Numbered from the stretch's first letter, positions 21,565 through 34,569 are shown. The stretch is 64,000 bases of DNA from Curvularia sp. ZM96 (GCA_022457065.1 JAJGBQ010000001.1:4526001-4590000), one strand, 5' to 3'. Program-made: numbers and translations. The notes: a model not told the origin generated them from the letters alone.

Positions 21565-22983
21565 GCAAGGAGCTGGCGGACCGTGGTGTTTTGCTCTTGT
21601 GTATATCTTTGATTCAGGGCAATGGGTGTCCTTTTCTCTGCCAATGCAACTAAGCTGCTTACCTCTGTTCCCTCGTCCTGTTCTTGGAGTAAAGTACTAT
21701 ATTCGCCCATATGTCTTACAAATTGCACTTTCGTACGAGCTGATTGTCAGCATGAGCAGACGGAGATAATTATCCCGGCATTTTTCTTATTTCCAAGAAC
21801 ACGGGTGGTGTGCCTGTGTATGGTGAGCACTTGATGATCTAGGTGCAACCCGATACACTGGTTTAGTGTGTGTATACACATTATGCAAGGCCAGTCTTTT
21901 GCTTTTGGATCGAGGGTTCGGCCTGGGGCAGTGCCTGCGGTTGCCCTGACTCAACGGCAAAACGACGTCCATGTCGGTACCAATCATTTGCGTGAGATAG
22001 GCCGTACCAAGGTCGGGGGAGGACACTACTACCACGTGTCTGACAGCTGGGTCGGGCTGGGAGCTAACGTGGGTGCAGATCGCCAAGACTGTCTTACACC
22101 GATGTCGAAAGAGCTTGTGACGATGGTTATTGCCGTGGTCTCGGGAACAGTTGGACTACCGGGCTGGGGTCTTCTCAGGCGTTAGTGACATCACTGTGTC
22201 AGCGTTGGACGCACGCGTGTGGCCTCGAGACAGATTGATCGGGCTCGAGTTGTACCGCGACTCAGGCCATCCAGCAGGAGGTCAGGGCGTGGTGGTTTGG
22301 TGGTGTCTTTGTGGCACGGTTTCTTATCAGCGTGTGACGTAGACGGAGGCGTTCCTGGAATCCAACTTTGCGACTCCCGCTGCACGATGAGATATGGCGC
22401 GAGCTTGGTGGACATCGGTGGGCGTGCAATTTTTTTTTTGGGCTGCTCTCTGATTGTCGCGCGAGGGATTGATCAAGGGAAGAGGGTAGAAGGGGTCGCT
22501 TGCCCCGGCGACAGCCATGGGCCGGCTCGTCTTGGCAGAACGGCCATGCAGGGGCGTGTCAACACCAGACGCCAGAGCAGACGCCCGACACGGCGTCATC
22601 AACACCAGGCGCGCACAGAAGGGCGTGAGAGCGACTAGGCTTCTCCTCGACGGCGCGGCCAGCGACTAGACAGGAGCCCCGGGCGGTCCCTAGACAGGCG
22701 GGTTTGCGGGGAGATGCAGCCCTAGCGGAAACTAAGCCAGGCATGCATGGCACTGACAGTGCAAGCCGTCCGGTTCCAAGGCTGGGTTCTCGGCCTGCCG
22801 CCGTGGGCGACTCCTTAAGCCTTTGCTACCGTCGAGTTTCGAGCGCATCGATCTACTGCCCACGCTCCGCTGTACGGGCTCAGGCGGCCGCCTTCCCCTG
22901 CTCCCATCCACCGCAGTCAGCATCGCCAGGCCCACGACGACTCTTGCCTTGCAAACGCTCTCCGCGGCCAGCCCCAGCCCTCC
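21565..22983. promoter_or_regulatory. Long 5' region of the zinc-cluster regulator
   Basis: 1.4 kb between a co-directional gene and the ATG at 22984. It probably holds the promoter and a long leader. It includes a T9 run near 22432 and GC-rich DNA after 22500. No family signature is seen in the short frames on either strand. Confidence 0.4.
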
Positions 22984-25761
22984 ATGTCGGCCACCAGCTC
23001 GCAGTACAGGAATCCCGCCCAAACTCCACCCCACTACCACGACTACCCCCCCGCCGCCCACGATGCCCTGACCGGGCTGGCTACCTGGCAGCATGATGCT
23101 GTCGCTGCTGCTGCCGCTGCCACTGCTGTTACCCACGACTCGTACGCCATCGGCCCATCAACGGCCGCTTTTCTCCACTACCCCCAGCCCGGAGTCGACT
23201 CCGCTAGTTTACATGCCCCGTCAACGTGGCCAGCTGGCTATGTCCGACACCAAGGGCCCCACGAGTGGCAGCAGCAGCATCAGCCGCAGCACCAACAGCA
23301 GCCTGATGAGACGTATGCAGAGCGCACCTCTGTGTCGTACTGCGAGGATGAGGGGAGCGCGCCTGTGCCGCATCACCAACTTCCCGCCATCTCTCGCCAC
23401 TACCAGCACCAGCACCACCATCATCAGCCAGTGCTAAACACAGAACCTGCACTGTCGCTGGCTGCCCACGGCCATTTCCATCCATTGCGCATCTCAGCAG
23501 TAAGTGCACGTTACGCTTATTGTGCTGGCTCTACGCTAAGTGTTCCCAGGAGGCCCCCACCACCACGGTTGACCCACCGTACTCGAGCCATGCCCAGAAA
23601 CTACCCCCAGTCCCATCACCATCACATCCGCCTCATTCCCAGGCTGTCTTGCTGCACACAAGCCATGAACCCCAGCAGTCATTGCACCATGCTGCAGCTT
23701 GGGCAAACCATACCCCTTATCCAGACCACACCAGCGACTCCATTGCATCTACCCTGCCAGTAACCCGACATGACAGCACCATTACTACCGCTCCATGGCC
23801 CATGGTGGAGCAGAGCGAACCCCCAAGTGCCCCTACCATCTACGAGCGACCCACCAACTTGGCACAGGAATGGCCCATCGCAGAAGCACCAACTGACCAC
23901 CAACTCTACGCCCAACCGCCTGCTCCTGTAGAGCACATGGACCGAGCTAACACACAGCTGATACCCCATCACCGGCCACCCCCCAAGAAGAAGGTAGCCA
24001 AGGTGCCTTCGTCGTTTGTAGAGCGACAAGAGAAGCTGAAGGTCTCCAAGCGCAAAGGTCCTCTCCAAGAGAGGCAGCGGGAGAAGACGCATACCATGCG
24101 CAAGACTAAGCGCATATGTGTCCGCTGCAGGTTTTACAAGTCTGGTGTATGTGTCTGTGCTCCTTATGTGTTGTCTCTCTAGGCTGACGCATCTAGTGTG
24201 ACGAGGGAGATCCGTGTGAAAAGTGTGAAAAGATTACCGGCCACGCCAGGTCCTTCCGTGAGCCATGCTACCGAGAACACCTCGAAGACGCTAGTCTCAT
24301 CCGGCGCTGTACGTCTCAGTGGCCAATTCATCTTGATAAACTGCTCACTGTGCAATAGGTAATGGACGTGAACACCAAGAAGAGGCCGAGTTCCTGGGTT
24401 ACGACTGGATACACAACAGTCAGTTGTACGAAATGGAAATCATTTGGAACCTCCCAGCCTACGGCCCCATACCAAATGCGCAGCCTCTGCGCATCGCCTT
24501 TCGTCCATACAGCCCAAAGCGCGGCCCGCTCGACGTTGCTACGTCTGTCTGGTCCAACAGAGAGGGACAAGTGCCTACTGTCGAGCAACCAGCATATGCT
24601 GTATATGACACGGCGAACCTCGTTGTGACGGTGGAAAGGTACTTCTCCAGCCTTCAGCCCGCCATTGAAGAGTGGATCTTTGCTCGTATTAGCCGCGACG
24701 AAATCGCCTACAGCACCTATCAAGAAGTCATACGCATGCGGAGAGTAACCGGAAGCAAAACGCTCGATTTAGCCATGCGGCTGCAGTGTCTTTCCGTGGT
24801 TTCCCAGGGCTATGGTTCAGTCTTCTCACCCAACATACCGGGAATACGCGAATACGACTTCTCCAGGCTAGGCCACAGCGACTACGAGGCATATGATCGA
24901 GGATCTTGCGACCGTCCGCTCCCTGGTGCAATCACTCATCAGATGGACGTGGCTGCTGTCAAGTACTTGCGGAAGCTGGAGAAGCTGTTCGTCAAGGAAC
25001 TAGCTGCACTCATCTTCAAGCCCAAGATCAAGCCGTGGTACGAGCTGTTCCTGACGTTTTATGTCATCTTCTGGAACCTGGAGTACATTCATCACGGAGC
25101 CCAAGACTACATCAAATCGAAGAATGGCACAGTAAGTTGCTCATCGGCAATACCGATTTGCTTTTTGGTCATCGCTTGCTTTTTTACTAATCTCAGCACT
25201 AGTTGCTCGAAAATCAGGTCAGCAACGTAGTCACAACGCAGATCAAAAAGTGGGAATTTGCCTTCCCAGTCCTTCTCTACCATTGGCGGTGCATTCTCCG
25301 AGGTTATTCGCCATTCAAGTTAGCCCGTGACAACCCGGACGAATTGCGCGAACGCGGTCACATTGACGCAGAAGGCTTCCAGTATGTCACGTCAATCGCC
25401 AATTTTTTCGATCGCAACAATCCCGGTAAGTGGTCGGCCCCCTCCGTCCCCACTGCTGCAAGCAATCGGTATTAACAAGTCTTTTTCTCTTAGATCGCTT
25501 TCAACCACCACTTACAGGGTTCGCCTCAGCTCATTGGTCAACTTCGAGTGAATGGATTGTCAAGCTCTTCAAGGAAGCTGGAGCGTGAGTCTAGGACCCC
25601 CTTTCTCTGCCCGCTCGAGTCATTCAGACTCCATTTGTTTTTTGATACCCAGTCATGTACCGACGAGGACCATGAATGTCCTTTACAACTACGTCTCACA
25701 AGGCCCCGCTGCCCACCAACAGAACGAGACTACAAGTGCAACTTTTACCGAGGTTTTTTAA
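22984..25761 (+). CDS. Zn(II)2Cys6 transcription factor
   Basis: Seven exons, 22984-23499, 23550-24146, 24197-24308, 24359-25131, 25203-25425, 25494-25584 and 25653-25761, give 806 residues. All introns are GT-AG and keep phase. The zinc cluster forms across an exon junction: CVRCRFYKSG|CDEGDPCEKC, with Cys at 362, 365, 372, 378, 381 and a sixth at 395, so C-X2-C-X6-C-X5-C-X2-C-X13-C. It is preceded by basic residues (MRKTKR). The N-terminal 360 residues are His/Gln/Pro-rich, as in activation regions, with HQHQHHHHQ and WQQQHQPQHQQQ tracts. The C-terminal half is a globular helical region (ERYFSSLQPAIEEWIF, LFLTFYVIFWNLEYIHH) probably acting as a regulatory domain. The target genes are unknown; neighbours do not suggest a pathway. 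Confidence 0.88.
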
Positions 25762-26742
25762 TTTGTTGAGACCCAACACAACGGGAAACGAGGAAAGAGC
25801 GCTTAACTGAAGTAATTTGTGAGCTCTATGATTTCCGTGCATCTATCGCAGCCATATAGTCTAGTTTGAACAGAATGAACCAACAAACAAATGGAGCGAG
25901 AGAAATTTGACAAAAAGAAAAGTTACAAGTTGACGAGGGTGATATGGAAATGTGAGAATCCCATGACGGGTACTAGCACATACACGCCCTACACGCCTTC
26001 TCCTGTAGCCAATCGGTTTCCCCAAGTTGAATGTGAGAGCGAAAGATTGAGATTGAAGGAAAAAGGAAACATAAGAAAAAAGCAAAAACGAAAACAGTCG
26101 AGACAGGGAAGAGAGGGGACCGCATGATCGTTGTGAGCCCCTCCACCTTCCACACCCCGCCTCCCATCCAACTGAAAGTGACTGAACAAGAAAATCTAAC
26201 TGGACATTACCACATATCATTCTTTTTCACCGCAGCGTCAGTAGCGCCCAAGACCACCACCACTACTATCAGTACCCACGCGGACAACGACGCCGACGAC
26301 GCGTGAGCGCCATGCAGCCAGCCCACCCCACTAGCGTCTGGTCCCCTCTACCAATCCCTCCCTTTCTCTTGCTTCTCCCTCGCCCCAAAAAAACGTGTCG
26401 TCCACCCCCCCTCCCCTCCTTCCACGGAGGGCCTGCACGTCATGCGGGAAGCCAAAAAGCCAGCCCCACTAGCTCCATACTCTTAGTCCTACCTAGTCCA
26501 CATGCACACACCCACACACACGCGCTTGGCCCCCATTTCTTTTTCCGTTTCGCTCTTGAGGGCAGATTACACAATTTTTGATAAAAAAAGGGCCTAGAAC
26601 CTTTTTGCCGACCCAAAAAAAAACCCACAGATTAGAGAGAAAGAAATAGAAGAAGGGGGGTGTGTGTGTGAAAGGAAAAAAAAGGGGGGAAAGGAGAAGG
26701 AAGAGAGAAGGAAGGAAGGAAGGAAAAAAAAAGGGTAAAAAT
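25762..26742. other. Convergent 3' region with low-complexity DNA
   Basis: Lies between the stops of a plus-strand and a minus-strand gene. It holds C/T-rich and A/G-rich simple sequence: a CACACACACAC-like tract near 26505, GTGTGTGTGTG near 26660 and a purine tract GGAAGGAAGGAAGG to 26735. No gene is supported. Confidence 0.5.
26636..26737 (+). repeat. Purine-rich simple-sequence tract
   Basis: Nearly unbroken A/G on the plus strand, with (GGAA)n units and a short (GT)n run, immediately downstream of the dioxygenase stop. It would read as pyrimidine-rich in that gene's transcript. Confidence 0.7.
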
Positions 26743-28469
26743 CTAGCCATGGCTCTCCCTCCCACTAATAATGCGCCATGGATCCGTATCATACACGGGC
26801 AGATTCTGCGGTCTGCCGGGCGCAAAAGGGTCGTCGAAGTGGGGGCGGGCGTGGACAGGCTTGTCCCAGGCGTATGCGGGGTCGCGCAGGAACATGCGCA
26901 GAAGATGGCGGGAGCTCGCTGTTGTCGTCATCGTGTTTGTCGTCGTTGTAGTAGTAGTCGTGTTCGTAGTCGTCGTCGTAGTCGTATTCGTGTTTGCTGC
27001 TGCTGCTGCCGCTACTAGCGACGTGCCGACGCGGTATGCCGACCGAGCATGCATAACAGACAGGTTGTGGACGAGTTGGATGTCGCCTTGGCGGCGGGAC
27101 AGCTGGTGGCTGTATTTGCGGGCTAGCTGTTCTACGCACGCTAGAGCAGCGTGTTGGCGGGGGGTCAGGCAGGGGAGGTGCGTGGCGCGAGGGAGACTGG
27201 GGGTCCCGAGAAGAGGCGCTTTGACGAGTTGGCATATCGGCCTTGTACTGGTCGTGGTGCTGCCACTTTTGGAGCTTCCAGGCGAGAAGAAGAGGATGGG
27301 GCCGTGGGAGACGTAGGGTGCCCCGTTTCTTGATTCGTAGCGTGGTTAGCGGAAATGCTATGTCTTACTCTCTTTTGTTGAGAGGGGGGGTGTTTGTTGG
27401 GTGGGAGGATGAGTGAGGGGCTTCTCGAATGAGGGAGCTTCTCTCCGGTGGAGATTTGGAGGTTGCTCCTGGTTTCTTGGGTGGTGGTGGGGGGTATTTC
27501 TTAGTTGGAGATTGGAGGTGGTAGACTCTTACAAGAAGAGGGAAAAACCAATAGTGGGGGCCAAAGAAACAAAGAAGGAAAGACGAGCGATATTGGTATG
27601 GGTATGGAAGCGTATAGGGAGGGCTGATTATTGCCTATTCCGCCAGGAAGGGAAAAATACTCACTTTTGCTTGAGTTCAAACGGCCAGTTTGGTTCTGCC
27701 AGCGTCTCGAGGACCTCTGGGTCCGTTTCCAATAGTTCGTTGTAAATTCGGGCGAAACTAACGACAAACTGCTCGCCGCCAGCGTTAGGCCCCCCGTCAT
27801 TCCGGACGTACAGAGCAAGCACGTCACCGGAAAACCGGTCGCTGTGGAAGTCCATGGCATCCGTGACTTTTGAGCCCGCGAGTCCTATACCCCTGCATTC
27901 TACTGGCACGGGCTTCTTGGTCGCATCCAATACGTGGCTGAGGGTCTGATTGGCGTAAGAATCCGTGGCTCGGTCTGGGCAGATGTATGAGCATACGCCT
28001 GCAAAGGCAATCACTGCTTCCTCATCGTTGAAGTAGGCTGCATCTAGGCCTCGTAATACGACGACGCCTCGGCCTTGGTGGATACGTTCGCTCAACGATG
28101 CGAGTTTGCTTGCTAGTTGTGCGTTGCCAAGATCAAATGTGTCGACGTTGATATCACTGCGTGGAAGTCCAGTGACTAAGACGGAAAAACTTAGTTCGTA
28201 TTCACAATCGAGTGGCCTGAGCAAAGGGACCGAAGGGGGCTGCTCATAGTTGTTGACTCACGCTTGAATTTTATGATCGCGGCTCTGATGTCTCGGATTT
28301 CGCCGTCACTGAGGCTTACAACGTATTCGGATGGATCAAGCTCTTTTCCTTCCCATACCATAGGGCCAGTTACCGGAGGAGGAAGCGTATCCGGTGAACT
28401 GAGAATCGACGAGGTGTTACTGCGTAGGCTCTCAGAGGAGGACCTCGCGCTGAGAGGTGGCGACAACAT
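26743..28469 (-). CDS. TauD/TfdA-family Fe(II)/2-oxoglutarate dioxygenase-like protein
   Basis: Exons 28469-28262, 28175-27665 and 27328-26743 encode 434 residues. Introns are 86 and 336 bases (donors GTGAGT, acceptors TTAG and CAAG) and keep the frame: ..KFK|LTGLPR.. and ..ELKQK|NGAPYVSHG... Family marks are GRGVVVLRGL, DFHSDRF with the HxD iron ligands at His180 and Asp182, GDIQLVHNLSVMHAR with the distal His at about 333, and RHLLRMFLRDP with the Arg expected to bind 2-oxoglutarate. Such enzymes hydroxylate small molecules; the substrate is unknown. A Thr/Asn homopolymer of about 25 residues is inserted between the distal His and the RHLLR motif, encoded by an ACG/ACA/AAC microsatellite. 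The second intron is unusually long for this window. Confidence 0.85.
26937..27004 (-). repeat. Coding trinucleotide microsatellite (Thr/Asn)
   Basis: On the minus strand, ACG, ACT, ACA and AAC codons alternate for about 25 codons in the last exon of the TauD-like gene, giving a NTNTTTTTTTN-type tract. It follows a short poly-Ala run. Confidence 0.75.
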
Positions 28470-31400
28470 GGTCGGTTGAGACGGTTCTTAGAAAACCAGG
28501 GTGTTTGTACCCAAGATATACTCCGTGTAGGTGTACCCCAATTTCGAATGCTTGGCACCGAAAGATTGGCCGAAGTGTTAGTATGGTAGAACTTGTTTGT
28601 ATGGTTGGCGTTGTAGTTCAAGAGTGTGGCTGCAAAGGGTCTTCTTATACTTGGCTGTTATTGATCGAAGACTGCCTTGAAGATAGTTATCCAGTCATGG
28701 CTGATCGCCCTGGTCGAGGTGTGTGCAGGGACATGCGGAGTGCCGGTGTGTGTGAATTTAGAGCTGACAGGCCCGCACTTGTCAAGGCAAGGCTTACATT
28801 AGATTGAGCCCGCCAGTTCATTGAATCAGCGCCAACACACCTTCTGACTAGGCTCGTGCGACCAGAAAGAATCCCATGTGTGTCTTTTCTGGATTGCTTG
28901 TGACCTGAGGCCGCCTGTCATGCTAATGCCTGCAGGTCAGCCGTGGCAAAGAAAGAAAAGACTCAAATGAACCCCTAGCACTCGGGTCCAGGATTCTGGT
29001 ACAGGCAGCGGGTGGTATCGAGACCTTGCCATATGGAGGCAAGTGGTCGCCTGCCCTTGACCAACGTTCCCTACCGCAGTGACTTGCTCTCGCTTGCGGC
29101 AGGGCTTCCTTCGGGAAGCCATGTGGCTTCGTGTTTGCCACCCTGGTTCCGCTGTAGGATAAAGCGTCTTGTACTAATTAAAGGGTTCCAAAAGACACAC
29201 GGGCTGGTAAGCATCTTTCTCGCTAGGAGCGATTGCCTCTAATTGGACAATGGCCGTGAGCAATCGAAGATTCGATTCCGGTACGTATAAGACCCTTCAA
29301 GGAACACCGCGGATCGCAAAATCAGGTGCGATCACTGTCACGTAAGCCTCATATGACCGCGCTTACCGCTGCCTATTTTGTTCCAATCCTTCGCATGCAG
29401 TTGAAATCATACGGCAAGTCCCGTGCCTTCACGGGACCTGATTCTTCCAGTATCAAGTGTGTGACTGTCAGCATGTGATGGGAACATGCTAGCAGAAGTT
29501 GATCAGAGGCTCGTTGTGCGTGTTTCTTGTTCTCATCCGGAAAAGCTCGCTACGCTTCCATGGCTGCCGAGGAAGGTCCTTCGTGTTACATGGACAGCGG
29601 CATGTTGGCGGTCCAGCACCCCCCAATGAGCATCTCTTACCACAAGCCATCGGTTTGCCGAGACTTACTCAAATGACGATAACGTGATGATGTGCCTCCG
29701 GGCTGCATAGCAGTCGTGGCCCGTGCTAGGCATCTCTACCGCAATATGCTTCGGATCTGCCCATCTGCGACCCCGTTGAGCTGCAGAGCTACCAGGGGTT
29801 ACGTACGCGTGGGAATCATTGGACCTAATGCTCAAAATGAGCCGTCGAGTCTTCAGCTCGCTGGGGCGGTCGCAATCCGATTGGTGTGCTCCAGTTAATC
29901 CCATAGCGGTTCTTCTGCCACCCCCCTCCTTCACGCTCTTTGTCGTGCCAGTTCACGGTGCCATCGTCGCACCTCGCACAAGCAATGTTTTTCCGGTCAA
30001 CACAAGGTGGTTCGTATGAGCATCCTGGAGAGCCAAGGGCGCGGCTCCTTCTCGCCAGTATCCAACGCCAATTCACTATCAACGGATGCGATGACCGCTA
30101 CAGCGAATGCGGTAACTTGCTGCAATGTGATTGTGCATCGGCATGCAGCTCACCGCCAAACGCAACTTCGTTTTGACTGATACGGAAGGGTTAGGTTTGT
30201 TACCGGCCCGTTCGCTTGTCACAATCATACGTTCCAAGGCTAAAAACGTCTCGAGCAGAGCCTACTCCACTATGCATGGCTAGGGCAGCACCCACAGCAT
30301 AGCCTCATGACACGCCTCTTCAATGGAGAATCGGCTGCATATCGCTTCAGCACTGCATGAATGATCACCTGAACATCCATACAGAGTGCTATAGCGAACA
30401 TGGTACTTGCATGAAGATGCAGCTAGGCAGGCCATCATGACCTGCAGCGCACAGTGACTGGCTCGCCACTACGCACACAGTCGTCTTCATTCTCAGCCTT
30501 ATGGCTCCTGTTGAAGCACATTACTTGCATGAGTCCAGTCGGCCCTCTCGGCCACGGAGGCTCAGGATGAGTCGGCAAACAAGCACATGTGTAATCGAGC
30601 AACTCATAGGAGCGGATGTGTAGCCAAGTTAGGTGGTGGGTGCACATTTTGCATGACCAGTCCGCACAAAGAAACCAAGCGGCTTACCCCATCGTTGGCG
30701 GACAAAGTGATGGCGAGGCAGATTGCTAGAGCTTTGGTGGCGCTCCGGACCCAGCCATGCTTCGTGAGGAGCTCTTTTCGATCCTTGGAACGCCATGATA
30801 ACGGCAAGCATGTCCTGGCACAATAACGCTCAGCAGCGTGACAGTCCGCAACACTAGCCCTGTCGAGAGTTAAATTATTTCTTCTTCTTGCGAGGTGTAG
30901 CCTTCGAACAAAGGTCACAAAGAGACTGCCGGTCGGTTCCATCTGTGATCGCGGCTCAGGAGGAATATGCGCGTGAGAATTGGCCGAAGCCCGAGTTCGC
31001 ACTTTCGCGTGTAATCGGCGAAGTTACTCCAAAGAGATGAATTGCGCGCCTGGGACGTCGCGCGTGGATCGGCCAAGATCGCCCACTTCGATAAAGGTGA
31101 TAGCACTGTTAGTTTGTGAGCTCTCTGCCGTGTTGACAGCTGTATGGGTCGAGGCGGCTTTTGTTTCCGCCTTGCATCGTGATCTGAAATCCAAGCCCGA
31201 TTTGTAGGACATGATGCAATGTGGGAAGACGACCGAGCTCCACAATGCATCACTGTCGGCTGCATAACCACAAAACGACATGCCCTTGGTGGTTAACATA
31301 GTAGTGATATTCTATCGAAAAAGAACAAGGAACCATCAAGGTAGTCGATTGGCATCTGCTACTTCGGTATACCTGACCACCTAGATCCTCTGCCGAGGCG

Positions 31401-34400
31401 CGTCTGTGAATACACGCCGAAATCCTTCGGGCTAGGCTGATGGATATAGTGTGTAGACAGTGGCTCCGACAACGATGATTGTGGCGATCCGGTGTTCTGG
31501 CAAAGGACTCCCACGACACGGCTTGGGCTGATCGGTGAGCGAAACCTGGAGTGAAACACGAGGTTAGGACAGGGGTACCAAAAACAATTACTCACATCCA
31601 TCCATCCGCCACCACTGCGCAAAGCGCCACTGGGAAGCAGCCGCGGTGTGCCATGTAAAAACAAAGAGAGGAGTTGGGTTAGAATTCAGGCCGGCGGCTT
31701 CTTGTCCACATCCGCGACAGTTTCGTCATGCCCACCTATCAGCGCGCCCTGCGGTCCGGTAAGCGATTCTCTAATGCACGTCACACGCATGCCAGGGTTA
31801 GCTGCAACGTGTAATATTAGTCATGGGCAGACTAGGGGAACTGCCTTCGACTGCCGTCCTGTGGGAACGCTTCAAAATAGTGTGGCCTACCACTTATCGC
31901 TGTCTCGCCCTAGGACTCCGTGGGGAAATGGCCGTGCTGCTCCCAGGATGCTTTTCAGATCTGCAGTCTCGTTGTCCTCCCATACCCTCACATGTTGTAT
32001 GGCTTAGTACCAACAATTAGGCCTAGCCCAGCACCCCTGCCTGCATAGGGTTTAGTACCCATGCAGCATAGCAGCTCAGAGTGAATGTCATTGTTGACCT
32101 ATATACGGAGTCATTTGCTTATACATAGACACATGCTTCCCCCTGAGTCTAGGTGGAGCTTGAACCCACGTAACTGCGAATATGGGTCCAGAAATTCTGC
32201 TTTTGTTGCATGGCTACGACTCTAGGCTCGGGGTCTCGACGCGCTGGGCTTTCTCAACATCTCCGCTCATCTCGGTTTCTTGTGCGTTAACTGCATGGCT
32301 GCAAATCTTAATTTTTTAAGCTACCTTATTTCGGCTGCATATCGACTCCACTGGACTTGTAGCTTTGTGGACGGAAAGGAATCATCAACCGAGCGGCTAA
32401 TGGCCGTAATCAATGCTTCAAGATTCCCAAAACAGTGCCATCAGACGAACTATAGGGCGATATCTCTGTACGCCTATCATAATCTTAGGTGATATGAGTT
32501 GCGTCACGTGAAAGAAGAATAAGCGTCAAGATCCACTGACCGCTCCTTCATCTGGCCCACCTTGATATTGCATAAGAATGTCAGGATGAATCAGAAAAGA
32601 AAGGCTTATTCACGTTGGCAGGGAGAAAGGCAACAGTCAGTGGATGTACACGTGTCAAGTAAGACCGACTGCGGCTGATATCCGTATAGGAATCCGAGTA
32701 TCGTATTAACATATTTAATGCACAGTCACTGCTCTAGAACATTGCCAAGTCTCACATTCTCCCCATGGATGAGTAGATATATGATCACGAGAATAGGATC
32801 ATACTGCTCACTGCAGAATTTCTTACCACAACATCCGCTCGTATAATCGACGATGCTCCAGTGCAAGTTGTCTAAAGTCCGCACAGACGTAATCTCGCCG
32901 ATCCTTTACTGAACAGTACTAAAGAGCGACATTTTGCATCTGGCGAAGGTCGTTATAGGACGGTGCCTGCATGGAAAATCTGTGGCGCTGTCATATGTTC
33001 TGACATGACCTGCACAGCACTAGCCTTACCACCGTAAGCCATCCCATCATTCCTCAAAACGTGGCAGATAGTCTCTAGTACGAAGCCTAAAGTACTAAGC
33101 TTATGCAGGTTATCTGATGTTCTACCTATTCAGGTCTGACTGTCCCTCCCCTGTCTACAGTATGTACAGTTGCGAGAAATTTCCACTTCTGTAAGCCCAG
33201 GATGTGACCCACAAGGCCTAATGTCATTTTCAAGGCCCTCCAAACGACTACTCTCGATATGTCACTGCCAAGAATTTCCACAGATAATCCCTGGACGAAT
33301 TCGGAATCAACTGTACACATCGATAAACCCTAATCCCAAAACGTCATTACTAGACTACACATCCCAGGCAAATAAATAAGGTCCAGCCACCTGTATCACC
33401 AGGACATGTACCCCCCGCCAAGCAAGGTTCTCCTTCGCGGCTAAATGAGGGGTCAAAGGGAACCCCAAAAGAGGTGGATGTAAGCAAAGCTTCTCACCTG
33501 CACTTCCATGAACGTCCGAGAAAAGAACAAAGCTAACCCAACAGACATCACTTCTATCTCTCGCGGGTTGGTGCTCCGCCCGCCCAGCGGCCACTCCGAA
33601 TCGAGTGCATGTGACCTGCAGCTTATGGCGCAAGGCGTGCGTAAACGCCATTTAACTTAACAATTCAAAAGATAATCTGCGTGGGGTAAATATGCGTGTG
33701 CAAGAGAGGCGTAGAATGACGTGCATGTGCCACATGACCAGGCAGAAACATGGGATGCGGATATGACCGCACATGTACTGGGGCCAAGCAGAATACGCAC
33801 GAGTTGGGCAGGAAACCGGGTCGGAAATAAGAGTAAGATGAGGTTTCCCTTGCATGAAGTTAGGCAGGCGTAACAAGGGCCAAAGCGGACTGTGTGGGCG
33901 GATAGATGGTCAAACATAGTATGTCTTCCCGGTGGTGGAGTGATGCACGGCTGCCAAGAATGGTGTCGGATCCTCGGGTCTACAGAGCAATTGATAAGGA
34001 CCGCGCCGCGCGGATCGCGGCAAAGGCGTTTCTGTGGTCGGTGGACTGGGCATGGCAGAGAACATGGGAAGGTATTAATGGAATTGTCCAGTGCATTAGC
34101 ATAATTTCGGACATATTGCCCAGCTTACTTCGATGAACTATGAGGGGTAGAGCTGGGGAGATATAATATAACAAGAGACTAAGAAGAAATGACACCGGAA
34201 GTATAGGACAAGAGTTTCCTGTCGTTCCTTTCCTTTCAATAAAAACACCGAGTAAATCGTCAGAATAAGAGAGCAATAAGGAGCGAAAGCGAAAGCCTAA
34301 GCGTAACTTGAGGGAAAGCCAGTTTCCAATATCTAAGATCTTATGGAATAGAAGAATGCAGACCCAATCCTAGAGCCTCTATGTGAAGAAAAAGAAACAC

Positions 34401-34569
34401 CATAAGAAAGCACACCAAGAACGCCCCGTCATCAACACCATTTCTACGCATCCCCTGTGAATGCCAGCTTCAAACACCCATCCACCACTAAACGCCCCTT
34501 TCAAACTCCCAAACTCCCAAACTCCGAATCTTCCCATCACTCTCCCACATCCCCAACAAAACCCTCCCT
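28470..34569. other. 6.1-kb gene-poor region
   Basis: No open frame longer than about 130 codons, none with a recognisable domain, signal peptide or consistent exon-intron reading. A perfect hairpin lies at 29418-29437 and a tRNA T-arm-like sequence on the minus strand at 32153-32169. Base composition is not strikingly AT-rich, so it does not look like a heavily RIP-mutated transposon. It may hold regulatory DNA, noncoding transcripts or strongly decayed sequence. Confidence 0.45.
29418..29437. repeat. Perfect 8-bp hairpin
   Basis: GTCCCGTG-CCTT-CACGGGAC: two exact reverse-complement arms around a 4-base loop, in otherwise featureless intergenic DNA. Confidence 0.6.

Noticed and set aside
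21042..21728. Long minus-strand open frames rich in Ser and Phe
   Set aside because: Antisense shadow of the lysine/glutamate-rich plus-strand gene; AAG/GAG codons read as CTT/CTC on the other strand.
26771..27316. Plus-strand open frame with poly-Val
   Set aside because: Antisense to the last exon of the TauD-like gene, whose motifs are on the minus strand.
31024..31299. 91-codon minus-strand frame with several Cys
   Set aside because: No signal peptide or homology could be argued; a chance frame in a gene-poor region is as likely.
32145..32228. tRNA-like sequence on the minus strand: T-arm GTGGG-TTCAAGC-TCCAC and acceptor-like AGCCTAG/CTAGACT
   Set aside because: The acceptor stem has a mismatch, no D-loop GG and no 7-base anticodon loop can be drawn; at best a decayed tRNA or tRNA-derived remnant.
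28470..34569. RIP-degenerated transposon
   Set aside because: The region is not clearly AT-rich and shows no terminal repeats or transposase-like fragments by eye.
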